Assembly: GCA_006384855.1 (NCBI GenBank)
Contig: VCJN01001829.1
Coordinates: 89,433-153,432 of the forward strand
Length of the DNA stretch: 64,000 bases
Direction: 5' to 3'
Source: Tetraselmis striata
Taxonomy: Eukaryota; Chlorophyta; Chlorodendrophyceae; Chlorodendrales; Chlorodendraceae
The position numbers and the translations under genes were made by a program. Positions 55,480 to 64,000 of this stretch are shown in pieces (position 1 is the stretch's first letter; every line of letters starts with the position of its first letter). The notes beneath the pieces are model-generated. The model searched no databases. It was given only the letters and a program-made list of their open reading frames with translations, and had not been told where the DNA came from.

Positions 55480-57387
55480 TATGCGGCTGCGCCGCCTCCG
55501 CCGCATGCAGACTCTCCGGGCTCACCAGCACCGCCACCTCAGTCATGCGGCCCTGCATCCCGCAGCCCGCCGCCGCCAGCCAGATCAGAGGTATCCAGAA
55601 GCCAGTGCTGGGGTTGTTGCGGCATGACCGCATAGTTTTCAGCGGCTGCCGTCCACAGCTTGTAATGCATCCCTTTCCGCCGATTCCGCTGTATGCGCTG
55701 TCTTGGCGCCGCGCTGCCCCGGCCGCCGCGCCTTGGCGCCGCGCTGCCCCGGCCGCCGCGCCTTGGCGCCGCGCTGCCCCGGCCGCCGCGCCTTGGCGCC
55801 GCGCTGGGTATCGAGTCCTCCCCTCCCTAGTGAGCGCGTCCACCTGCGCCTTGCGCTCGGGGCCGTCCTCCTCCGTCACCACATTCTGCAACCCCCACCG
55901 CGTGACGAACCACGCAGCTCCTTGCATGCGCTTGTACATGTGCCCAAGCACCGCCTGGGGACGCGAAGCTCCTTCTCGGTCATGATCGCCTTCACCCGGG
56001 CCTCCTCGAGCAGCGGACCGGCGTTAAGAATGGAAAACGTTTCCATGTGGTGCAAGCAGTCCTCCATGACCCAGCCGGACTGCACCGTCACCTTGCCTAA
56101 CCCTGCAGTCATGGAGGGGAATGCCGTCACGCCCACGCCCACGCCCACGCCCACGCCCGGGGGGGGGGGGGGGGGGGTTTACCTTTCGATTCTTGGACAC
56201 TGCAAACGAAGGGCGCAACCCGCGTTCAAAGTTGCTGGGTATCGGGACTAAAGCCTGGCGCCGGTCTTCCTGCTTCATAGCTCGGAATCCAATGTGGCCC
56301 TGCACGGTGACAAATTTCCTCCAGAAGTCCCTTCCCAAGCCAAAAAAAAACAGGTGGAACGGCGCGAGGGGGAAGAGGTTGACCATGCTGACATAGCCCA
56401 GGACCACATGCACATGGCACACGCCATGGCAGCCAGTGTTCTGCTTGGCCTCCGCCAGCCGGGTTGTGTTGAACGCACGCCGGGCAAGGTGCGTGATTCA
56501 CTGGACAAGTCATCGCCTTCATGGACGGTTACCAAGCGAGCCTCCCCGTCCGCATCCACAGGGGGGTGCTCCTGGGCAGCCGCCATAGCCTCCACAACCT
56601 GCCACGCCGACCGGGCGGGTGCGTGTGATTCCATACAACCGCAGTTGAGTGGTGCCACCAGCACGCAGGCCGGGCCCACTCACCTCTGAACGCAGAAGGC
56701 CCACAATGTCCCCGTCCTCGAAAACAGCGCGCCACTGGGTCGCCCCGCCGTAGTCCTCCAACACCCACTCGGTAACGACGCCGGTTATCACGCCGTAGTG
56801 CCATACTCCCCGGAACTTCTTGGCGATGACCTTCATGTAGAAGTCGCCGGGATCGCCTTTCCATATCACGCCCTCATCGCGGGTTCCACGCCCGCCGGCG
56901 GCCACGCAGGCGCGTCGATGTCCATACCGTCTTCGCCAACGGGGTCCTCCCCCACGCCCATCACATCGTCCACCTTCGAGCCGCCGTCGTCCGAGACCGG
57001 CGCCGGCGGGCCGTTTCCGACGGCTGCAGCTACTCCTGCTGCCGCCCCTGTTGTTGCTGCTGCTGCTGCTGCCGCCCCTGCTGCTGCTGCTTGTGATAAG
57101 GCGGCCTTGCGGCGCAACTTAGCCGCACGCTTCAACGAGTGGCTACAGTTCGGGAATTTTAGGAAGTGCCGCTCTCGCGCCATCTTATCACATGTGCCCG
57201 TCACGTTGCCCCGGCAGTGCTTGCATGAGTACACGCCATCCTTCGACACACTCGCTATCCATCCCTTTGCCGGCATGCCTGCTGCCGCGCGCGGGGGGCG
57301 GGGGGGGGGTTGAGAGTTGGGGTGGATGTAACCCACCACCGGCAGGCAACACAGATGCGAGTGCGCGGCTGTCCGCGCTTGATTCAA
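55480..57387 (-). pseudogene. BED/hAT-like DNA transposon ORF, degraded
   Basis: Read from high to low coordinates: a zinc-finger-like segment YSCKHCRGNVTG ... RERHFLKFPNCSHSL (C-x2-C ... H ... C) with an Ala-rich linker (57387-56866); a beta-rich module KKFRGVWHYGVITGVVTEWV and WRAVFEDGDIVGLL (56905-56690); then MVNLFPLAPFHLFFFGLGRD and TVQGHIGFRAMKQEDRRQAL (56422-56200), GWVMEDCLHHMETFSILNAG and LLEEARVKAIMTEKELR (about 56120-55960), YKRMQGAAWFVTRWGLQNVV (about 55930-55870). The chain matches algal hAT-type transposon proteins in general order. Frames change several times, which could be introns or decay. No dimerisation-domain end was found. Confidence 0.4.
55703..55806 (+). repeat. 30-bp minisatellite, 3.5 units
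   Basis: Exact units starting ttggcgccgcgctgcccc at 55703, 55733 and 55763 plus a partial unit. A divergent two-unit relative (ctggcgccccgctgcccc) lies at 13101-13155, so this minisatellite is dispersed. Confidence 0.9.
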
Positions 57388-57464
57388 CGGTGAGCGGCGG
57401 TGACCGTGAGGCGACCCCGTACTTCATGCGCGTGCTGGGGCGTTACACAATCATCAGCAGTTAG

Positions 57465-59140
57465 GGCGGCTGCATTAAAACGCGCGCCTACGAACACCAC
57501 CTACCGCCTACCACCTACCGTACCACCTACATCCGCCCACACCTCCGCCCGTCGTGCCGCACATCGCCGCACACCGCGGGGTCAGCGGTCAGCGATGTGC
57601 GGTCAGCGATGTGCGGCGATGTGCAATGAGTGCGTACATCCGCCTGTACTTAGCCCGGGTGCTCCGCGTCGGCGGGCGACACGCGAGCCCGCGTGCGCAT
57701 TTATCAATTTGATGAAATTATGGAAACGAGAAATTCATATAGTACTTTACAGGTCGCGCGCGATAGTCGTCGCTACTGGGTATGAAATCCACGTCCCTCG
57801 TCCGTCCCGTATCGTCCCCGTATGTCGTCATTCGTCACCAGTAGGGCACATTTACGTCACATCTGAATCTCACAGTGTACCGCCCTCGCGCCCGCCCTCC
57901 CCTGCGGCCGACATAAAGTAATATGGAAAACCAAGAAATGTAATTACAATGGGTCTACTAACTCTTGTTATTACTAAACATGACCAACCGTCACGTTGGG
58001 CAGCTCTAACCCATCACTGCCCGCGCACTACATGCCCTTCCTGGGCTGGTTGACCCTTGTGGCCCGCCGTGCCAGGGGGCCTAGGGAAATGGGTCAAGGG
58101 GTTCCCGGCCAGGGCTTTAGAGTTGTGTGGTCGCACGGCGAGCTGCAATAAGGATAGGGTGTGGTGCGTGACGGCTGGGCACCAAATTATAAAAAACCCT
58201 CTATCTATATACAGAGATATATAGCGCCAATGCGGCATCGGCCAAGCCTAGTTTTTGCATCCGCCACCCTACTCGGCCAGAGCCGCCTCTCCCGTGCCCA
58301 AAGTTGCAACCGGCGCCAGTGGGAGCTGCGGCGTAGCGGTGGCGATGGGCTGTGTGCCTGCGGGCGGCAGTGACGGGCGGCTGAGCTCGGCCGCGGTTGT
58401 GCTGGCCACGGCCAAGATCGGCGCGGGTAAAACTCACTCGCTTGGCCTACTCGCAGTTTTGCAACGGCCAGGGCGTCCTTTACGACGGTCAAGAGCCTCG
58501 CCGCTGCCAGGACATCAGCCTTGACATGGTAACTAGGCCACGTAAAAAGGGTCGAGGTGGTCGCAGTTGGCTATCGAAAGGTCGGCGGTGTAAAGTCGGG
58601 GGCGGTAGGTCAGGCGCGCAAGATCGCGGGGGAAAAGGCGAAAATGGTGTCAACTCTTACTGGGCCGACCGCCTCGGTTCGTTCGCCATAGCGACCGCAC
58701 TGCTGACCTACCGGGGTGCTGAAACACCAAGGGTGCCTATAGGGGCTGCACTGGGGCTTCTTGGGCGTCTCGTGCCTGCACTAGTCTCTGTCATGAGTTC
58801 GAGCGGGGCCAGCGTGACACCAAATTGATGCGATCCGCAATTACCTAGTCAACATCAGCACGGCCCACCGGCCCCCAGACTTGTATGGTAGCACTGGGGC
58901 ATTGTGGAGCCCTTGCTTACACCATTTTTTGGGCCCTAGTGCCCCAAGATGCCCCCCTCCCCCCCCCCCCCCCCCCCCCCCCCCCAAACTCCTCGGGGGA
59001 CTTAGGGGCTGCAAGAGCCCCGGGCGTGACGGCTGCTTCCTTATTAGTCATACACTCCTTCTGGGTATTAACAAGAGGTACCGCCCCCGCAACGCCCTCC
59101 CCTGCGGCCGGCTGATACAGCTGCCGCCGGCCTCTTCCTG
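57465..59140. other. No recognisable gene
   Basis: Holds a gtcagcgatgtgcg short tandem at about 57585-57625 and a C-run of about 22 at 58963-58985. Short frames have no family; 58255-58524 contains a fortuitous GAGKTHS that lacks an ATPase context. Confidence 0.45.
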
Positions 59141-59141
59141 A

Positions 59142-59205
59142 CGCCGGCATGTGGTGTTATGCCCGCCGGCATGTGGTGTTATGCCGCCGGCATGTGGTGT
59201 TATGC
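59142..59205 (+). repeat. Three-unit 21-22-bp tandem repeat
   Basis: gccggcatgtggtgttatg occurs three times, joined by cc or c. Confidence 0.85.
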
Positions 59206-59236
59206 TCGGGGGCTGACTGCCCTTTTCTGCCTTCAA

Positions 59237-59479
59237 CTATACTTCTGCGGGTATGTTATTCATGGCAGTTGCTGCCACCTGCGCCCTACGGCTAAGGGGC
59301 TTGTTTGACGGGGCTGGCCTGAATGCCGCCGCGCCCCCCCGTTGCGCTTGCTTCTTCTGGCGTCCAGCCTGCATCCTCGCAGTAGCGTCTTGAAGCGTTG
59401 GAGATCTAGCCACACGGGGAACATGAGCTTGTTGAGCGAGCAAGGGAGGGGGGCTGGAGCCGGAAGACAGGTCTTGCAC
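59237..59479 (-). CDS. Unrecognised 80-codon ORF
   Basis: Reads MQDLSSGSSPPPLLAQQAHV, then a basic helix (MQAGRQKKQAQRGGAAA) and ends NNIPAEV. Same strand as the long gag-like remnant about 900 bp upstream and similar in Gln/Ala/Arg composition, so it could be its distal part. No domain. Confidence 0.3.
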   Translation of the reverse strand: MQDLSSGSSPPPLLAQQAHVPRVARSPTLQDATARMQAGRQKKQAQRGGAAAFRPAPSNKPLSRRAQVAATAMNNIPAEV

Positions 59480-60360
59480 CGGAGCGCCGTCCCGGTCGAT
59501 TCCGGACCTGCGGTAAGTTGAAATTGAAATTGATTACAACTGCTAATCTGCTCGATCCACTCGCCCAGACTGAGTTGTTCTTAGGACCTGCTATCTCTGA
59601 CCATGGTAGGGAACACTAGGTGTAATTACAGCTCAAGCTAACGGCTTTCCTCCAGTGTGCCCAAGCCCCTCCTCCTTCGAGTGGGCTGAAGCTAGGACAG
59701 AAGCGCCCCCTGCTGTCCCTACCTAAGTCAGGCCTATCCCATTCAGAGCTCAGCAGGCAAGCTTAGGCAGCCGAGGCGTCCCGCCTGCAGCTACCAAGGT
59801 GAGATGGGGGAAGGGGTCTGACCGGAATAGCTATGTGGTGCTCAGTATTTATCCACCGCTAAGCCGGCTAGTATGATTGGTGGGGGCTGCGATGCCCTCC
59901 GGCATGTAATTGGTAGGTGGTGCCAGTGTGTAAGCTTTAGGCGAGGGACTTAAGCATAGGCAAGGAAAAGGTTTGCAGCGAAGGAAATTGTTACAGTGTA
60001 CCGGGGTGTACAGGGCTTTATACAACTATCGGCTCAGCAGTCGGTCGCATGCGCAGGCATTAGGCTTGGGTATGCAATCTAGGCTTGGAGTCATCAGGGA
60101 GCCATCGGGGCGTAATGGCTGACGAGGGCATGATCACGTGGGCGTGATCACGTGTAGCATGTGCGCAGTCTACATGTATGGGCGGATGAACAGTATGTAT
60201 ATAGGCGTGCTAGTATATAAGTGAGTGGACAGTATGGGTATGGATGTACACATGAATGCGGGTATAGGTATGCAGGTAGGGCTATGGTGGTAACCCTAAC
60301 ACTGTGGGGGTTGTGGGAATCAGCTGCGTGTGTTTTGTGTGTGTGGTGAGTGTCTGGGTG
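59480..60360. other. No recognisable gene
   Basis: Mixed-composition DNA with tatgtat- and gggtatggatg-type words at 60170-60290 and a donor-like gcggtaagttg at about 59509 on the plus strand. No coding frame is evident. Confidence 0.4.
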
Positions 60361-60364
60361 TGTG

Positions 60365-62990
60365 TTACCGAATGAGTTGCACCGGGCACATGGTTAGTGG
60401 TGGGCGGTGTTCTTGAGTCAGCTGGCTTGGTTGTTGCTGCGGTGGCTTGCTCAACACCTTACTGGTGTGAGCTGCTAGACGTATGGGCTGCTTCATCGTC
60501 CGTTTCCCACTCGTTGTCTGAGCCGCGGGTGCCGGAAAGGCGTGGCTTGCTCCTGCTGCGGTTGCGGGTGGCGCCGTCCGAGCGGCTGCGGCCCCTGGGC
60601 TGCTTCTTCTTCTTAGGCTGTTGTGGCTGCCTTGCCCTTGCATGCTGGGGTGGGCTGGCTGGGGTGGCGCTCCAGCTGGATGGAGAGGCGCTGTGGGTTG
60701 CGCAGCTGGTGTGTCTCCGCTGCGAGGCTGGGCAGTTCGGCGGCTATTGCGGGCTGGCTGGCAGGAGAGGACTGTGCAAGCAGCTTTGTGGCTGCGGTGG
60801 TGAGGTGGTGAAGTTCTGCCAAGCGTTCTGTAGCGCCATTGGGTGTGTGCCCTCCCGGAATGTGCGGTGCACTGTTGAGCGTTGGGAGGAATCGAGGGAT
60901 ATGTCCGCCAGACATGGTGTCTCTACTGCCGCACGCTGGTCGGTGTTTACCTCCATGGCGCCGTTGTTGTCCTCGTAGTTGAGCTCGAGTTCTTCCTCGT
61001 CGTCCGCCTGCGCTCCATGCATGACAGTTGCCGCTGGGGCTATAGCTGCATGCGTAGGGGCTGGGGGAGCTGTTCCGGGGGCGCGCTCCGTTGCTGCTCC
61101 GAGCTGGTCGATGGCTGCCACTGCGTCTGCAACCGCTCCTCGCCTCGGTGTTATGCGCTCGAACCCAGGGGGGGGGGGGAGGTCGCAGGCTTGGGTTGTG
61201 GTCTGGGCTGCTAGGGTCGGTGGAGGTGGCAGTTGGTTTGGGCCTGCTGGGGGTGGGGCTGGCGATGTGTCGACATGGCACCTGGTGCCGGAGCTAGCGC
61301 GGCCTTGATCTTCCCGCATGCTGTCGACACGGTCTTGCGCCAACGGTCTGTTCTGTCGGTGCCGCGGGTGCCACCGATGATGCTGTGGTGGTGGGCGGTC
61401 AGCTGCAGGGTGAGAGTGCAGACTGGGCGTCCGGCGGCTCGTAGGGCGAGGGACGTTGGGGTGGTCTTCCGGGCCTTCTCACGCATGCCTATCGCAGCGC
61501 GTCGGATCTGGTTGTGGCCGGTGTTGCCTCCTAGTCCTCCCGCCTCCCGCCTGACCGTCTGGCTGAAAGGGTGGATGAGCAGCTCCGAGGGGTCGAACTC
61601 GGACTCCGTGAGGTAGATGACGATAGTGCGGAGGCGTATCGCCCGCAATAGTGCGACATGGGAAATGCGGGCCACTGCCAAGCGCAGGGTGTCCGCGAAT
61701 TCCTCGTCTTCTTGGCCGAGGGAGATGGCGCAGAGGTTGTTGTCTCCCACGCGCAGCAGTGTCGGCTCGGTATGGTGGTGGTGCATATCGACGCCGGCAG
61801 CTGTCATGGTGTCCGTCAGCCATTGCGCGTGTTGCAGTTTTGGAGGTGTGTTGATGCGCTGGCTGATGGTAACTGCTATGGCCTCCGCCAGTTGCTCCAC
61901 CGTCGGCAGCTCTTGGTTGGCCAAGGGGCCGGTGCAGATTGCTTTGGCCGCCGGTGTGCGTCGGAAGAACTGTTGGGATAGTTCCGGGGGCAGTACTTCT
62001 GGGAGCGGGGTGGTTGGCTGGTCCTCGCTCGCGGTCCTCGCTGTGTTCTACTGTGACCTGGGTCACTGCTCGGCCCTGCGACTGGTCGCCAAACGGCAGC
62101 GCCAGCACTGCGTCGCGGCACACGTCCAGTATTAGGCGCGCCGCATCAGGATCGAGGAGTTCGAGGCGCACCGAGTCGGCTGAGCGGCGGGCTTTCCATA
62201 CCTCGCGGACCTCTCGGAGGGCCATTAGTGTGCGGGTCGGGGGGCAAATGACGGCGTCGTCTGCGTCTGTGTCGGCCTCGTATTCGGCCCAGGCTCTCAC
62301 TCCAGCGAGTGCCATGGTGTCTGCTGGTATCGCCGCCGGTTGGTCTGGCGCCGCTTCGCTGGGCTGGGGTTGGTCGTACGCTGGAAGGAGGCCCTCCGCC
62401 AGGTGCAGCCACATGTCGGCCTCAGTGCGGCCTCTGAACGAGGGGGAGCGAAGCCACACCTGGTGTACCGATCGCTCGATGTCGTCGAGGTGCGGCGCTC
62501 CGAGCAGGCGGGTGGAGCAGCGGTGGACCTGGCAGTCGAGGATCGCTGTGCCCTCTCCTGTCCATTAAGTCTGTAGAACGCTCGCGGCTGTGTCTCTGCG
62601 GGCCAGTCGTAGGATGACGGATCCGGTGGTGGTGGGGAGCCTAGTGCCACTCGGTCCAGTGGGGTCGGCGGCGGCGGGCTTAGGGGGGCGGCGAGTCACC
62701 ACTCTGACGTCTGTTGGTAGTATTTGAACCCCGATTTTGGGGCTGAGGGTGCGGATCCGGTTCGTCACAGTCCGGCCGCGCAACTCCTCGTCCATGGCTT
62801 GGTGTTGGGCCACCAGATCGCCGAACATTAGGGCCACATGGGTGGCATCGTCCGTGCCGGCGGGGAGGCCAGTTAGAAGTAGGTGAGATGGGCGTTGTAG
62901 CACGCGTATGTGGCGGCGGGTTGCTGATGGGAGTTGGGTGCGTGCGAAATGTTTTACAGTTACGACCGTGCGGATCGCTGGCTTTTGCAC
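60365..62990 (-). pseudogene. Long gag/ORF1-like retroelement ORF with several frameshifts
   Basis: Protein-like minus-strand text runs almost continuously: 62990-62565 with HLLLTGLPAGTDDATHVAL and TTGSVILRLARRDTAASVL (RRM-like ends, as in LINE ORF1 proteins); about 62460-62000 with EADMWLHLAEGLLPAYDQP and LMALREVREVWKARRSADS; 61924-61340 with LPTVEQLAEAIAVTISQRI, LLIHPFSQTVRREAGGLGG; about 61270-60744 Pro-rich then acidic (ADDEEELELNYEDNNGAME); and about 60850-60390 ending in a basic RS-rich tail (KKKKQPRGRSRSDGATRNRS). That is about 870 residues with some four frame changes and one stop. No reverse transcriptase follows within the window. Function is inferred from composition only. Confidence 0.4.
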
Positions 62991-63585
62991 TCTGCCGCCT
63001 CGTAGCGCGGCCAGAAAGGTGCCGACCCCGGCGTCCTATTGCTCCTCAGATCTGTCTGTGTCCGTGCTGGCTGTGCGTGGTGGTGTCCTCATGGAAGGCA
63101 TGCTCTTCACGCCAATGTGGGCGCATGCCTCAGTTGGCATGTTGGTGGATCGTCCGGTCGTCGGACGGTCCGCCGTTTCACAGGAGGATCACGCTACCAT
63201 TACCAGTAGGCGCGCTGGCTCGCCCGGATTTAGTACATACGCACTACTTCGCCCGGGGTTAAGGGCCGGTTGGAAAGTGAAAAGTTCTCCTGCGGTAGTG
63301 ATGAAAAACAAAACACCAAGTCGCCGACACTCGAGCGGCGACAACATCAACAGCTACACGATGAGCAAGAAACCAGCCGGCAACCGCACCTTCGCAGTGG
63401 GGATGCAAAGAACCCTCGCTGCATGCATCGGCTTCACCGACTTATTAAGCAAGGCAACTAAGGGTGGGAAGACGGTGGTCGTCCCTCTGGTGACGGATTT
63501 TGTGTAGTACTTACCCCATCACGTTGCTGCTCGGAGCTGGATGACCTGAATCTTCCTCTGCAGCCACTTCTTGGAAAGTGGCCAG

Positions 63586-64000
63586 CTATTGCTGCGGCTT
63601 TTGAATCTGCTTGCGCATGACGTTGTTGGTGGGCGCGCCGGAAATGATGTCGTACGCGAAGCCGGTGGCAGTCGCAGCGAGCTCTTTGGAGCGCTTGATA
63701 ATGTGACCCTTTGTATACCTCGGGAATTCGACGTTCGGTAGGGCAGTCCGGTGACTGCGTCGATGGTGCAAAACGCGTAGAGAGCGGCATCGAAGGGTTG
63801 CTTGAGCGCCGCTGCTCGGGAAGTGGTAGCAGCAGGCGGATTGGATTTTTAGGTTCGTCTATATTTTGTTGAACATGAAATAACAAGAACCTGCTGGATA
63901 CATAGGAGGAGGGGCGCCTCGGATGGCGCGTTCAGACCGCTGCCTCTCCGTGCCGGTGATCGCCCGCTGCATCTCAGAGGTGAGCTGCGCGACGGCGCTG
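63586..64000 (-). other. Coding-like minus-strand pieces at the window edge
   Basis: At 64000-63900 the minus strand reads AVAQLTSEMQRAITGTERQR, an amphipathic helix, open to the edge. At about 63725-63586 it reads VEFPRYTKGHIIKRSKELAA then FAYDIISGAPTNNVMRKQIQ to a TAG. The two may be exons of one gene that begins outside the window. No family recognised. Confidence 0.3.

Noticed and set aside
58255..58524. GAGKTHS as an ATP-binding P-loop
   Set aside because: No Walker B, no surrounding beta-alpha pattern, and the opposite strand is equally open.
61479..62459. 326-codon minus ORF taken as one protein
   Set aside because: Only its first part (to about 62000) is protein-like; beyond that the neighbouring frame (61924-61211) is clearly the coding one.
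1..64000. tRNA or rRNA genes
   Set aside because: Scanning for B-box-like GGTTCGAATCC words with matching acceptor stems gave no convincing candidate; short matches such as near 14077 lacked the rest of the fold.

Overview
The window reads as nuclear DNA of a green alga, most likely chlorophycean (Chlamydomonas/Volvox-like). The real genes are broken into many short exons with GT-AG and a few GC-AG introns, and GC content is moderate to high. Telomere-like CCCTAAAA units occur, and the mobile elements resemble DIRS/Ngaro (Kangaroo, TOC) elements described from volvocine algae. No bacterial operon logic, tRNA, rRNA or CRISPR was seen. The taxonomic call is inference from style, not from a marker gene.

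Layout. 1-18 kb is repeat-rich. A pair of 96-bp terminal inverted repeats (989-1084 and 9422-9517) brackets an 8.5-kb block. The block holds a nuclease-like ORF remnant, a complete tyrosine-recombinase (YR) element with split direct repeats (2350-5561), and a frameshifted retroelement endonuclease-like ORF. 9.8-17.5 kb carries eroded DNA-transposon coding pieces and a 2.3-kb-spaced inverted duplication. 19.8-30.3 kb is a minus-strand gene of 11 exons whose splice phases all agree: a CAP-Gly domain followed by two CbbX-type AAA+ domains. 31.1-32.3 kb is an intact 408-codon retroelement endonuclease-like ORF. 33.4-39.2 kb is a plus-strand EF-hand mitochondrial carrier of the ATP-Mg/Pi (SCaMC) type. 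40.7-43.6 kb is a minus-strand type I membrane protein of 8 phase-consistent exons. From 44 kb to the end the window is again transposon debris: a DDE-type transposase fragment, a second broken copy of the YR element (47305-50500), a foldback element, a piggyBac-like cysteine-rich tail, tandem arrays, a BED/hAT-like minus-strand ORF remnant, and a frameshifted gag-like long ORF (60.4-63.0 kb).

Three things stand out. First, the YR element encodes only a gag-like protein and a tyrosine recombinase, with no reverse transcriptase. Both copies share this layout, so it looks like a family trait. Second, the DNA is full of G or C homopolymers (up to 31 bases), and in the three host genes C-runs on the sense strand tend to lie just downstream of 5' splice sites. 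Third, the host gene at 19.8-30.3 kb joins a microtubule-binding-type CAP-Gly domain to a degenerate plus an intact CbbX-like ATPase.

The three host genes have no evident shared pathway: an ATPase with cytoskeletal targeting, a mitochondrial calcium-responsive carrier and a surface membrane protein. Exon coordinates were derived by reading splice sites and checking phase by hand, so single-exon edges may be off where noted.
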